From Ostrinia nubilalis (lineage: Eukaryota > Arthropoda > Insecta > Lepidoptera > Crambidae): a stretch of DNA of 64,000 nt. Position 1 is the stretch's first letter, and each line of letters begins with the position of its first letter. The notes under the pieces are model-generated. The model was not told the DNA's origin. It searched no databases and saw only the letters and a list, made by a program, of their open reading frames with translations. The position numbers and the translations under genes were made by a program. The stretch is taken from NCBI RefSeq assembly GCF_963855985.1, contig NC_087100.1, positions 3,693,001-3,757,000 on the forward strand, read 5' to 3'. Shown here piece after piece: positions 32,930 through 45,088 of this stretch.

Positions 32930-34075
32930 TGAAAATGGGAAATGTTCCTTCTCAAGAAAGAAGGTATAACTGATTTCAATTAGAAAGTAAGATCAAACAA
33001 TACAATTTTGATCAAAGCTAACTGCTTACTTATATTTTGTAAGTTCAAGGTAAAACTAACCAAGACATTAACTGAAAACACGTGCTTATTTTTTACAGGT
33101 TTTCCGCTTACAGTGCTCCTTCATACTTATCACATTATTTTTATTCAAAGGGGAAAAGAAAAAAAGGAAATGTCCAAGTTAAAAATATACCAGGAAATGT
33201 TATGGTTTCGGGAGTTGAAAATGATGGCAGCTTTAAGTATAGCAGCGAGTGACACGCGCAGTTTATGCTGCGGCGTTAAGTCTTGGGCTAAGCCCACTCC
33301 ACAAATCTCGCGGTGTAACTAATTATAGAAATTATGAGATAGTCTGATTGTTCAAACTTTAAAATTTGTGGAAACCGCTTTCGTGATTTCGAAACCTTTT
33401 CGTGCAAAATCCAGGGATCTTGAAATCGTGCAGGACTATGCACGTGAGAAACTGGTTTCTAGGAGCAACTCAAAATAATTGTACTGGCTATTTAAAACTT
33501 TTTTCTTTTTCAGGTAAAAATGCGAGAATTTCCAACTCTATGAACCTTACTTCATCAAATTGATTCAAAAACTATTCTAAATTTGCTAGAGTTTCTTTCT
33601 GTTTAAAAAGTTCAATCTACATAATTCAATTTAAAAAGTGTCAAAAAGATTTCGCGTGTTTCAATTTTTTACTTAACTACCAACACAGTCTTTACTTCTT
33701 GCAAAGTGAAGCAGCACTGATTAATAATAACTATCTACAAAAATTGCCAACTAATTTACTGAAATTTAAACAGTTTAATACTCTTGTTGCCCCCATTACT
33801 TCACTCAAGAACAACGTGTCTTCGTAAAATTGTCAGGATTCCAGTAATGCATAATGCACATTTCAACGCACACAAAAATCAAGAGATCTTTTATTAGATT
33901 TATAAATTAGTCGCTTCGAAGAAAAATCGGAACGACAGAAATAAAGCGTGATGAGGTTGCAAGAAAAATGGCGTGGCAGTAAATAATGTCAATTAAAATT
34001 GGATACACGATGTGTCTGGCCAAGGTGTCGCCATCGAAATAATCTAATCTAAGGGACTGTTTCTTCCGCTGCTCA
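32930..34075. other. Intergenic, no gene recognised
   Basis: AT-rich. A 104-codon open frame at 33008-33322 shows no recognisable domain and ordinary AT-rich composition; not called as a gene. Confidence 0.5.
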
Positions 34076-34339
34076 GCTCCAGCTAGGGCATGCATTATTC
34101 GTTCGATATTGGTATTCGAATATTTCGAATACTAAAATTTATGGTATTCGAATACTTCGAATAAAACGAATTTTTCGAATACTGCTATTTTCAATATAAT
34201 GTAAATTAAAAAAAAACACTTTTTTGTCTATAATCATTTTAATAAGGATCAATTTGCTTAATACTATCATCTAACTTCAATAACTACTTAAAAAAAAAGG
34301 CTGCTATCGAAGGTATTCGAAAAAATACTGTTCAAACGA

Positions 34340-35690
34340 ATGAAGCCCCACATCGGTGATCTGATACCTCAACATCAATTTGGTTTCCGGAAAAGACACT
34401 CCACAACTGAACAGGTCCACAGAACCATAAACATCGTCTCTGAAGAACTAGAAAAGAAACGATACTGCTCAGCTGCGTTCTTGGACATAAGTCAAGCCTT
34501 CGACAAGGTCTGGCATAAAGGGCTCTTGTACAAACTTAAACAGAACCTCCCATGTCCGTTCTACGAAATACTTAGGTCGTATTTGAAAGACATATGCTTT
34601 GAAGTCAGATCTGGAGACTCTGGTTCTGCCCTATGCAACATAACGTCCGGTATACCCCAGGGTAGTGTCTTGGGGCCCGTGCTGTACCTATTGTTTACCG
34701 CAGACCTGCCAACAACTGCAAATACATTCACAGGAACCTTTGCTGACGACAATGTAACAATGGCAACACATGACGATCCAGTGACGGCCTCACTCTCACT
34801 CAAATCTGTGCATATTCATGTAACCTTCACTCTCAGAAGAAACTCCTGCCCACCGGTTAAACTTAATGGTATCCAAATACCTCAGGCTAAGCCGCTGAGG
34901 ACGTTAGGTATCTGGGCTTGCACTTGGACCGCAGGCTAACCTGGAGAAAGCATATAATATGGACAAAGAGGAAGCAACTAGATGCCAAACTAAAAAACAT
35001 GATGTGGCTTGTCGGAGTCCAGTCACAGCTGAACACCAGTAGTAAAATGATGGTCTACAAAACTGTTGAGTATTCGCCGCGTGACTGCGATCACCGGCAT
35101 ATTTATTATGTGCTTATACCAATAAACCTGAGTGCGCTCTAACCGGCCTTTCACTAAACACGTCCCTATTCGCGTATATAACAAAAGCAATCCTTAAACC
35201 TATCTGGACCTACGAGATACAGCTGTGGGGAACAGCTGCCAACTCCAATTTCGACATAATCGAGCACTTTTAGACAAAAGCCGTACGTTTGATTTACCAA
35301 ATGCCGTGGTCAAACCGGTCTAACCGGCCTTTCACTAAACACGTCCCTATTCGCGTATATAACAAAAACAATCCTTAAACCTATCTGGGCCTACGGGATA
35401 CAGCTGTGGGGAACAGCTGCCAACTCCAATCTCGACATAATCGAGCACTTTTAGACAAAAGCCGTACGTTTGATTTACCAAATGCCGTGGTATATCAGCA
35501 ACAGGCTCATCTATCAGGACTTGCCATTGCCCACAGTCAGTGAGGAAATAAAGAGCCACACACTCCGCTACAAGGATAAACTTTCAAATCATCCAAACTC
35601 ATCAGTCCAACAACTCATCATGACCATTGAAGGCTTCCTATTCAGCAGACTGCAAAGAGCTAGTGTCAGGCAGGAGTATCCTTAGTAGAT
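34340..35690 (+). pseudogene. Broken Jockey-type LINE reverse transcriptase
   Basis: A frame from 34340 shows QFGFRKRHSTTEQ, AFLDISQAFDKVWHKGL, GIPQGSVLGPVLY and TFADD, the standard Jockey-clade RT motifs. It runs to a stop at 34939; homology continues in other frames (LDRRLTWRKHI, then QLWGTAAN, then the C-terminal VQQLIMTIEGFLFSRLQR ending at 35685). Frameshifts, a missing thumb portion and an internal tandem duplication make it inactive. The amino half, including the endonuclease, is absent. Confidence 0.9.
35141..35491 (+). repeat. Tandem 181-bp duplication in the Jockey relic
   Basis: AACCGGCCTTTCACTAAACA starts at 35141 and again at 35322; the two copies differ at only a few positions. 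It falls inside the decayed RT, so it arose after or during loss of function. Confidence 0.9.
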
Positions 35691-36447
35691 TTTAGGACAG
35701 TTGAGAAACCGGATGCCCACTGAGGGCAACTGAGTCACTGGACTCCTGCTGATTTACTACAAACAAGAAATCTCAGTACCACAGGAGATAACTATACCAT
35801 AACACTAGCACCATTGGAAACCATATGCCTGGCACTTTAACCTTTTTCGCGAATATTGGTTGGCACTTGAAGGGATATCTGCGATTGCGGGCACTTGTCC
35901 ATTCATCTACCCTTACCGCTAACTTCTTGCCTGCAGTTTTAATAGTTTTAAGTTTTATTAATAAGTTTGCGGCCAGATATTTTTACAATTTTTTAATAGG
36001 AAAGGCGTATTCGTATTGTTCGAAAAGACCGAATAATTATACAGATGCTATTCGAATAATAAATGTGGCGAATATCCGAATAATATGGATATCCGGATAT
36101 CCGAATTGCATGCCCTAGCTCCAGCCGAATATGTTGTCCCGAAGTACAGTAATATATTAGACACACATACTTTAAGTAGGTAGGCTTAACTAGGTAAAGA
36201 CATTGAAAAAAGAAATCACACTAAGGGGCCGTCCATATATTACGTCATTCTAAATTAGGGGGGGGGGGGGGGGGGGGTTGGTCTGCGGATGACGGTAAAT
36301 GATAGATAGGGGGGGTAATGATTCGAAATTGACGTCATTCGTATTTTTTTATTTATAGTTTATTGTTCACGTACAAAAAGATTATTTCTAAAAAAAAATT
36401 TCTTCCAGCACACCTAGTAAGTGAGACTGCAAATGTGAGAGGCGACT

Positions 36448-37572
36448 AGGGTTTCTGCTCGAGCTTTCTCGAACTCGAGAAAACTCGAGAAATTTGGCTT
36501 CATTCGAGACGAGAAAAAAATTACCGGAGCTCGAGAATTCTCGAGTCTCGAATTTGAAGCTTTTAATAATCTTGAAAGCCTATTTTCTTAGACAAAAGTA
36601 AGTTTTTAATTATTTAAAAGGTTAACGTTGCTTTTAGACTGGTCTAGTCTTTCCTTTTTTACCCGACTGCGTGACGCAAAGGAGTGGTAATGTGTCTAAC
36701 AGCCTATGTGTGTATGTATGTTTTTGAAGCACTATAGAGACCAAACTCTTGGGTCGATTTTTATGATTCGCACGTCAATCGATTTCTTTTAGTCCGGTGA
36801 GTGTCACTAAAGACATGACGTTAGTAAAAATTCAATATGGCGATTACTGGACGCCATATTGTGAAACTCAACAAACTATGGCATGTGAGGTATCATTAGA
36901 TTTGTTTTAACTGTGAGAGTGACACTGGGTATATCAAAATTGGAAAATATAAAAATGGCCGATTTTTGGGGCCAAAATATGTATTAAATATAACTCAAAA
37001 CCTATCGAGTGGGTTATCAATAAAGGGTTTTTAAATAGCTTGCAAAATGTATGCTCTTTAACTAATAGATTAAAATAAAAATATTATTGAAAACAAAAAA
37101 CCCAACTGGGTAAAAATAAACTGAAAAGATAGAAATAAGACAAAGTGTTCACAAATGCAGTTGGAGACATCAAACACTTATCATCATCATCATCAACAGC
37201 CCTTTACAGTCCACTTATGGACTATGAACCTCCTTCCGCGGGAAGAGTAGGGGTTGGTGACAAATGTATTCTAATGTATTCTACACGGCTTATCAGCAAC
37301 TACTTATCACCAACAAAAAAAAATAGTCATTGATGTCTCCGACTGCATTTGTGAACACTTTGTCTTGTTCCTATCTTTTCACTTCATTTTTACGTAGTTG
37401 GGTTTTAGTTTTTTTGTATATTAGATTTAAAAAAACCTGTGTTTTTATCAAATTTCAACCGATTTCAACAATTTTAATTAAAAGACTCGAGACCCGAGAA
37501 AACTCGAGACTTTGGCCTCGAGAATTCCCGAAACTCGAGAAAAAAAATAGGTCGAGAAATCAGAAACCCTTC
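36448..37572. mobile_element. hAT-like element nested in the Harbinger-like copy
   Basis: 8-bp duplication AGGCGACT (36440-36447, 37573-37580); tips AGGGTTTCTG and CAGAAACCCT. Both arms are full of ACTCGAGAAAACTCGAGA-type words in either orientation. Confidence 0.8.
37139..37364. repeat. Inverted repeat inside the nested hAT
   Basis: Arms of about 35 bp: GACAAAGTGTTCACAAATGC and its complement, one or two mismatches, around a segment holding TCATCATCATCATCAACAGC and a LINE-end-like phrase. A third level of nesting. Confidence 0.8.
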
Positions 37573-37825
37573 AGGCGACTAAGGCGCGTACAATACTAAA
37601 ATAACTCATAATAAACATACAAAAAAAAAGGTGATTCTATAACCAAGTGTTTTAATCACATAAAATAATATTTTTCTCAAATCTGCAATGTTTTAATTTT
37701 GTCAAACTGGTAATGACGTCAATTTTGGGAGAAGGGGGGGGGGGTCATTAAGAAATGACGATAGGATGATTGTAGGGGGGGGCTAAAATCTGAAAAAATC
37801 GATGACGTAATTTATGGACGGCCCC

Positions 37826-38104
37826 TAATATTATTTAGGCGAAAGTTTGTAAGTGTGTATGTTTGTTACTTCTTCACGTCTATACGGCTGGAGCGATTTT
37901 AATAAAATTTTGTATGGAGTTAGCTGACAAAAACTGAAAATAAGTAAAAGATGTAGAGTCGGGAAAACGTGTGAAGTGAAAAATTTGAATATAACATTTA
38001 GGAGATTTTTTTCTTTTTTCTAGATCAACAGTGCACTTACAGAGTTACAATCTCTTAGTTATTAGATTAGTCGCTTCTTAAACTAAAATTTTACATAACC
38101 AACC
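37826..38104. repeat. RTE-type tail fragment and AT-rich sequence
   Basis: TTTAGGCGAAAGTTTGTAAG with CACGTCTATACGGCTGGAGC downstream resembles common insect RTE tail phrases. No gene. Confidence 0.4.
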
Positions 38105-38205
38105 AGTGTCTAGGTAGCTCAAATGGAAGGGCAGTCGCCCGACAAGCACCAATAGATCGTGGGTTCGATTCCCGCCTTACGCAGTTCGATTTTTTCAAGT
38201 TGTTT
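38105..38205 (+). mobile_element. tRNA-derived SINE, copy 2
   Basis: A-box-like TAGGTAGCTCAAATGGAAGG, B box GGTTCGATTCCC, then GCAGTTCGATTTTTTCAAG shared with the other copies. Confidence 0.7.
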
Positions 38206-39200
38206 ATTTATAATACTTAGCTTAGTATCTAAATAATAAATGAAAATTCAACAGCTGAAGGATTTATGTTCAAACATAGAAGCATAGACGTGCCCAGATG
38301 TTTACAGCCACTGGCGCTCTACTTACAAAAATACACGGTTGAAAACGCCTGAAAAACGGGCTGCTGAAATTCAGACTGCATGCCACACGGATGTTTGTGT
38401 ATGGAATAAAATACAACACAGTATAGCGAGGCACAGTAAGCTTACTGATCAAAGCGGTCAAAATAGCGTGGGTATTGGAAACTTAATTTAATTTAGGTAG
38501 GTTTATGTAATATTTTATAAAAAAAAATGATTAAAACTTAACTTTAAAAGTTTCTTTTTATTCTTGAAAGTAGGAATAACAGTTAAGCCAAATGTATATC
38601 ACCTCAGTGCAGTTTGTGCAGTCATGCACAAAATTCAAAATGGCAAAAAGAAGTTAAAACTGTAAATGGCAATTTGTATGGTTAGTCGACTTCCTTCTTA
38701 CTCTTCTTAGGTAATATGACATGACTTTTTAGGAGATAGTAAAGGTTTTTACTACTCAACACTAACTTACTTACTAAGGAGTGACTAATCCGCTGTCGAT
38801 TTTTCTGCAACATTACTTTTAAACCTATCGCTTGTTTCACTAAACTTTCTTTAACTGTTTCTGTTGTGATACAACTTTATAAGCAAATATGCCCTACATT
38901 TCCTTTCAGTTCTTTATTGCTAATCTCGGTTATTTCAGAATGTGGAAATCTTTATTTTTTTGTTTATACCAAAGTTTTCCGTCTGGTGTAAAATGCTTGG
39001 CGAGTTTCCCTGTATCTTTCTTTCGACACATGGGAAAATTTGGAACGAGTGGCTAGACAAAGCGTAAATAAATGTGAATACGAACTAATAATACGAAATT
39101 GTAAACGAAAAATGTTTCCCCCACTGTGACCAGAGACCAGGATCTGATAGGTGTGATGTGGTCTTATTACAATACTAATTACTAGAAGTCATCGTACGAT
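38206..39200. other. Intergenic, no gene recognised
   Basis: AT-rich with only short open frames. Nothing recognised. Confidence 0.5.
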
Positions 39201-39212
39201 GCTCTACAGTTT

Positions 39213-39350
39213 ATCAACCCACAAGTGGACAGACAACCTCATAGAGGTAGCAGGAAGACGCTGGATGCAGGCCGCTACCAACCAGGCGAATGTTTTTAAA
39301 TCATTGGGGGAGGCCTATGTTCAGCAGTGGACGTCCAGTCACACGCGAAT
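39213..39350 (+). mobile_element. RTE-like LINE 3' end, second subfamily
   Basis: Reads HKWTDNLIEVAGRRWMQAAT, then [13 protein letters not shown], the C-terminal region of an RTE-type RT. Confidence 0.8.
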
Positions 39351-39424
39351 AGGATGTTGGGCTAAGATGATAGTTGATAGCACTAAACCATGACCTAGAT
39401 ACTAATCGCACCCCCTTCATGCAT

Positions 39425-39482
39425 GGCATGTTACGGGGGGACATGCTACGGGGAGACATGCTACGAGGGGACATGCCATATA
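39425..39482 (+). repeat. Short minisatellite
   Basis: Three units of about 17 bp of the form ACATGCTACGGGGAG. The open frame across it (repeated MLRGD) is not thought to be coding. Confidence 0.8.
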
Positions 39483-39943
39483 TGTCAGGGCACAGGTCCT
39501 CCCTAACAAAAAAGAAGCTAGGCTACGCCTATGGACGTCTTGTGACTGAAATGATGATGACGACGATGATCGTATGATGCAGCCCTACCGTATAGGCACC
39601 TTTACATTGTGGCAGAACAATCAATCCTATTTCCGTAGAGCAAACATTAGGAATGCACTTGGCGAACGTATTCGACGCAATTCGCCACACTTTTAACGAT
39701 TTCCTAATGTAGGCACATTAGAGTCCTAGCTTTGATGTGGATCCAGGATGGACTGGAATCAGGTTTACTGCCGCCTGTCTGTATTGATGTTTGTGAGTAA
39801 TGCGAGTTTAAAATGAGAGTTGTGCAGTTATTGTCGCTGGGTGTAGAGTCGGTGTCTACCGTATACCTACCGAAAAACTTGTTGCTTCTACACACTTTAC
39901 AGGGTGTAAAGTGCTGTCTTGTGTTCTAGGATAATTTCACATT

Positions 39944-40128
39944 CGTTCGTTTCAGCCGAAATAACGTCCACTACTGGACAAAGGCCTCCCCCAGGGATTT
40001 TCCTGCGCCGCTTGCATCCAGGCACCTCCTGCGACCCTCACCAGATTGTTGGTCCACCTAGTGGGAGGCCTGCCCACGCTACGTCTTTCGGCTCGTGGTC
40101 GCCACTCAAGAACTTTCCTGTCCCAGCG
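39944..40128 (-). mobile_element. 5'-truncated RTE-like LINE copy
   Basis: Tail CGTTCGTTTCAGCCGAAATA, minus-strand coding end GRPPTRWTNNLVRVAGGAWM-like. An 11-bp duplication AATTTCACATT flanks it (39933-39943, 40129-40139). Confidence 0.85.
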
Positions 40129-40139
40129 AATTTCACATT

Positions 40140-40700
40140 GATAACGAAGTTATTCATGGAGGTAGGATAGGTAACCAATAAATAGAGCTTTACTTTCTCT
40201 TTTTGTAATCGCTATTCTCATGATATTTACAGAATAGGTAAGAATTAATCTTTATCCAATAAGATCACTCTTCGACCTTTCTTCTCCGTCACTCTTAGAT
40301 GATTTAGGGCTTTAAATTTTCTTTTGTTGTGTTAAGACCTACCTAACAACTTAAAGCATGATGTCTGACACGTGACACGTCCCGATAAGTTAATGTTCAA
40401 ATCTGCTCATTTAGTAAACGATTTCAATAATAATTGGGGGAACCTTCCAATTTAAAGTGAACACTGTAACAGGTTGAGTTATTTACGGTTACTCCATAGA
40501 CAAAAACCAAACGCACATCCATGTTATCTACTGTTGTGGCAACTGTTCGCCTTATTTACGATTGGATCGTGATGTATAAACCTAGACGCTGAAGATATAT
40601 TACATAGAAACATATAGGTCGGTTGTTCTTATTCTCTACGTAACTACATAACATAAGTACATAGTTAACACCAGTTAGCATATCATTTTTTTTAATAACT
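40140..40700. other. Intergenic, no gene recognised
   Basis: AT-rich, no repeat or gene recognised. Confidence 0.5.
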
Positions 40701-40792
40701 TAAAAAAATTGAATTGCCTGAGGTGGGAATTGAACCAACGACCTTTCATTTTCTGGGCGACTGCTCTCACCAAATGAGCTACTTAGGTCCTT
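40701..40792 (-). mobile_element. tRNA-derived SINE, copy 3
   Basis: The complement carries AGTAGCTCATTTGGTGAGAG and GGTTCAATTCCCACCTCAGG, then CAATTCAATTTTTTTAAG, the same tail as the copies at 18085 and 38105. Confidence 0.7.
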
Positions 40793-41565
40793 TTCTCTGT
40801 TTGCCATACTTACCTGCTCTAAGAAAAGTTGATGGCAAATAGAGAAATGACGCTCTACATGGGTACTTCTTATTTACACTCAAAGATGGTCACACAATAA
40901 TAGTTCATAAACGGTATAAGTTAGAACAATACCTTTGAAATCAGATGATAAAATATCTATTTAGCTACATACGAAATAAATTTTATCGTAATAGAAGCAA
41001 AATTAATACGAAAAAATCACATGAAACGATTAAAAACGGGGTCATTTTTCGCGTTCTCATCGTGTCACACCTTCGGTTGCAATGAAACATTTGGTTACTG
41101 CATTCACAATTTTCATTCAATTTGTGTGTAGCATATACTAAAATCATCGTAATTAAATATACTTTCCACACAATAGTCAAAAAAATATCTTCTTATAATT
41201 ATTTTGAATTGAGAAAGCGAAATACGTTGGTCACACGATTTTAGGTACCTAAAATTTTGAGTTATAATATAAGATTGCCGTTAAACCGAACACCAGCAAC
41301 CAATCACAGCGTTCTATTCGGTTAACGTCAGTCACGCTTCGACCATTGGGGAGGTGAGATAGGTCGATCGTCGCTCCGCGAAAAAAATACGTAGCTTTTT
41401 GTGATTGTCCATAGACATACCGTCGCTTGCTTGAACAATATTTTCTACCTCTAAAATTTAAACAATTTAATTGAAACTTTGCCATTGAAAACTTAACATG
41501 TTAGACTTATTTGTGTAGTATTCGACTTGAACCGTTAAATTCAAATTTAAGGATAATTCATAAAA
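40793..41565. other. Intergenic, no gene recognised
   Basis: A 78-codon minus frame at 41249-41485 shows no recognisable domain. AT-rich otherwise. Confidence 0.45.
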
Positions 41566-42400
41566 AACTAAAATTTTCGTCACCTTCGTGGCATCACCTT
41601 CGTGGTGTTTTATACACGAAGGTGATTTTAGGCCACGAAAGTGATTTCTTGCTTTGGTTTATTTTAAAATATAGTGACTGGTGTTTATGTTTTTACAATA
41701 TTTTAATAACTAATAAATTATACGTGGTAAAGTAGAGATCAGTACATCAATAAATAAATAAGGGCCTCGTATTTTTGTTGTCTGTCTGTATGACTGTATG
41801 TATGTCTGTATATGTGACTGTGTATCTGTTTGTAAGATATATTTAATCTGAAGTTTGAGTAAAAATTTGTACAACAAAAATACGAGGCCCTCTGGCCTAA
41901 ATAAAAAAAATGTTTTTGATGAGGGACTGATAATCAGTTAGAGTTCTTTTTTATTGAGGTACTGATAATCCGTTTTTTGCTTCTTTAGCATTTCAGAATG
42001 CCACCAGTGTCACCCTTAAAACCAATTGCGTAGAATCTTGTAACTTAGTAGGTGACCTAATTGGTAAAATTTTATCTTGTATTTAAGTAGGTACCTATTT
42101 ATATTATGTTATTGCTATTTATCTATGAAAATAAGACAAAATATATGTTTTATAAACACTTAAGAGTCATTTACAGTAGTAAAGTTTGAAAAAATTATTG
42201 CTGTGAAGTACAGAATCACTTTCGTGGCATCAAAAAATTCAAAACGTTAAAGCTTCCAAACGAGACTCACTATTTGACTGATTTACTGAGAATACAATCT
42301 TCACATCAAGCGCTACAATTTTTGTTTACAAAAAGTTGAAATAAGTTAGAAATAAAATTCGCCACGAAGGTGACGATGAGAACCGTGGCGATGAGAAATA
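41566..42400. mobile_element. Repeat unit with CACCTTCGTGGC motifs
   Basis: The word CACCTTCGTGG or its complement CCACGAAGGTG (with CACTTTCGTGGC variants) occurs at about 41581, 41595, 41618, 41634, 42221 and 42363, mainly toward the two ends and in inverted orientation, suggesting a foldback-type element about 830 bp long. Exact limits not found. Confidence 0.45.
41762..41890. mobile_element. 129-bp hairpin MITE nested in the 41566 repeat
   Basis: Perfect inverted ends GGGCCTCGTATTTTTGTTGT / ACAACAAAAATACGAGGCCC enclose a TGTATGTCTG-type simple repeat. Confidence 0.85.
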
Positions 42401-43098
42401 CCCACATGCTATGATCCTGTTTTAAAAATCTTTTTACGCATGAAAAACATTAGTTTTCATTGAAGATTTAATAAATTGTGGTTGCTTGCTTGGTTCGTGT
42501 AGGTGTTTTATGTAGGTATAGGTATTCAAATGCAATAACGAATTGCGATTTTTAATCAATTTTAAACAAAAAATATCCGCAAGCCTATTTAGCTAAACAT
42601 AATGAGGTAGGAATGATATTGAGCCGAATATTCAATGTGGGGTTTTAAGTGTCTTTATTAATTACCCTACACATCTTCCACAAGGAAATGAGCCCAGACA
42701 ACAAATTACTCAGTCCCGGTTATACTTGACTCCTTTTGGGTTATATTTGGAGAAGATGAATGTATGGAATCCAACGCGAGTTACAATTAATAAATCTTGG
42801 TGGAATTTCAGGATTTACTGGGAACGTGTTTAGGGGTGTTGCTTTCGTTTAAAATACTTACTTTTTTATCTAAAATTTATTTGATATAATCTAAAGTTTA
42901 TTGGTGCTCTTAGAGCAGTGCACGCGCCAACCATAGAACGCCAGTGATAAATGAATCAATGTAGAGCTAGCTACCAAGATGTACGAATTTAAGGTAGGTT
43001 TAAAAGGGAATATTTTTTAATATCGTGCGGATTTCATCACGGACGCTGGATTGCCCCATGCATGACATCCGCAAGCGTCCTTTTCATACAAGTATTTA
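42401..43098. other. Intergenic, no gene recognised
   Basis: AT-rich, nothing recognised. Confidence 0.5.
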
Positions 43099-43302
43099 CA
43101 CTGAAAAAAATGTTTCGTTACTGCTTACACAAATGAGTGACTAGCGAACTGAGTGTTTATAACCAAACCAGATTTAGCTCAGTACAAAATAGTTTAATTT
43201 ACACAAACTTTTTTTCCTACCATAGTACCTGTTAGTAGTAACCTCTAGTTCGCAAGTCACTCATTTGTGTAAGCAGTAGGTAACCAAACTATTTTTTCAG
43301 TG
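43099..43302. mobile_element. 204-bp TA-flanked MITE (CACTGAAAAAA tips)
   Basis: Tips CACTGAAAAAA / TTTTTTCAGTG with TA on both sides; subterminal arms ACTGCTTACACAAATGAGTG and complement (43117, 43255). Tc1/mariner-like by target site. Confidence 0.8.
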
Positions 43303-43790
43303 TATTGTAATTCGTGGAATACGCGTGCGGGGTAGCAATATAACCACTTTTTACGCAAATTGCTTAAAGTTCACAGATTTAAAACAAATCAAAGCAAATA
43401 CTGCTAGACTTGTAAACCTAGTCCAATTATTGATGCAAGGGTTTACGAGCAGTACAAATTACCAAAAGCTAAAAACAGAGTTGGCAGCGCCAAGTTAATT
43501 AAACGTTTGATTATGTTAGTTCGACAACATAACGAGCGCCTGCCAAGCGAGATGGGTTAATCACGACGTGTAACTAACCGGCCGGTTAATGGCGCTGCCA
43601 CAGTACCTAAATTATAGCTTGGTTTCCACCAAAGTGAAGAGGAGAGGAGATATGTGAAACTAATGTTCTAAGTCCGCCCGGCTAGCTACCACCATCTTAC
43701 CTAAGTCTGTCGCCATAACGACAATGTTAACAGCATTGTTGTGTTCCGGCAGTTAGAGGTAAGATAGCCAGTTCCTCCCTGGTTGAGGAT
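43303..43790. other. Intergenic, no gene recognised
   Basis: No gene or clear repeat seen. Confidence 0.45.
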
Positions 43791-43794
43791 TCCG

Positions 43795-43885
43795 GGTGAA
43801 GCTCGCTTCCACCTTCGGCCTGATCGTCACTTACCATCAGGTGAGATACAGGCCAAGAGCTTCCTCGTTATGGATAAAAAAAAAT
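43795..43885 (+). mobile_element. CR1/Zenon-like LINE 3' tail
   Basis: GAAGCTCGCTTCCACCTTCG, GATCGTCACTTACCATCAGG and an A-rich end at 43877-43886; same family as 32598 (opposite strand). Confidence 0.65.
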
Positions 43886-43886
43886 A

Positions 43887-45050
43887 TCAGATTTTGGAGT
43901 CAAAACTGGGCGGAGAGGCAATGGAGGAAGGCAAGAGAAAACCGGCAGACAGTGGTGAGTGTGGTGACTGAGTTTGTTGCTTGCCAAATGTTTGTCTCGA
44001 AGCGCTGGCAAGGCAAAAAAAATAAAGACTCATGTAGTTCTACTCGTATTAAAGAGTCTACTGCTGAAGTAAGACTCTCCTAAGGAGCGCTACAAGCCCG
44101 ATCGATGTAGTTTTACAATTGGCACAATAGTTATGATTATTTTCTTGATACTTTCAGGTTGCGCTTCAGCTTACATATTACTTTATGTACCTACTGGATA
44201 AGAAAAGTGGAAACTATGGACTTGATCACCTGCTGACTTAGTAAGTACCTACCTATCTATTAATTTATCATTCATGTGGTCTGACTTTTAAGAGTTTTAG
44301 AGAGTTCGACTCTATCTACCTGGAGGTCTTGGGTTCGAATGCCACATGGTGGAACATAAAAATTTAACAAGAGTTAAATTTTAATTAAATTAAAGTAAGA
44401 GCTTTGTGTAAATGGTTCCCAGTTTGGTTAGGATGTTGTAGGTATGAGTTATTCTGTTGGAAAATAAACAAGATTTTGTGCTTCGGATGGCACGTAGCTA
44501 TAACACCATGGTCACAGTTCACCATATAAATGAATCGACTTGGAAATAATTCTTTATTAAACAATAAAGTGAAAATTTCAGTAGTCGGAAAATGTATTTG
44601 GAAGTTATAAAGACACATTTATAACTAAAATACTCGTGGCTAATAGAAAGACACTTAAATCAGTATTTAAACCAACACATAGAAATTCATAGAATGAGCC
44701 GGTTCACAGAATGCAACATAAAATCGTACATGCAAAAAGTCAAATCACCGATGTTCAGACGCGGCGATATTTCTCTTTGAACATGCAACAAAACTATCGT
44801 AAAACTAAAATTCTGTATCTGCGCGGAACATAGGTACCTAGCTAGGTGATTTACTGGATCCTAACGTCATGAAACTTTACGGCTTGGCATACCTTTGAAA
44901 AGTGCTGAAACGAGTAAAAATAACTGAAAGCTCATAACTGAAAATATAATTTTTGCGATCGTATTTTCAAACGAATCATGTTTTTCGGCGGCCAATTAAC
45001 GGAAAGCTTTTTATGATTTATTAAGAGATCTGCTGACAGTTTAATGCTTT
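43887..45050. other. Intergenic, no gene recognised
   Basis: A tRNA-B-box-like GGGTTCGAATGCC near 44330 may be a SINE remnant. Otherwise nothing recognised. Confidence 0.4.
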
Positions 45051-45088
45051 TCTATTTTATCACAAAGCTGCGCAAAGTTTAGTGTTAG

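Larger units (their letters stand above)
34084..36117. mobile_element. hAT-like element interrupted by a Jockey LINE
   Basis: Perfect 8-bp duplication GCTCCAGC (34076-34083, 36118-36125) and inverted tips TAGGGCATGCA / TGCATGCCCTA. The arms (34095-34330 and 35985-36105) are rich in TTCGAATA-type words. The centre is replaced by the Jockey relic at about 34335-35810. No transposase. Confidence 0.85.
36225..37825. mobile_element. PIF/Harbinger-like element, copy 2, with nested hAT
   Basis: Same tips as the 14229 copy (GGGGCCGTCCATATATTACG) with 3-bp TAA on both sides (36222-36224, 37826-37828). Contains a G-run of about 20 near 36259. Its middle is occupied by the hAT-like insert 36448-37572. 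Confidence 0.8.

Noticed and set aside
33008..33322. 104-codon open frame
   Set aside because: Composition is ordinary intergenic; no recognised similarity.
38105..38190. tRNA gene at the SINE heads (also 18085 and 40701)
   Set aside because: The cloverleaf stems do not pair, and all three share the same downstream tail, which marks a SINE.
39374..39577. Open frame with repeated MLRGD
   Set aside because: Produced by a three-unit minisatellite.
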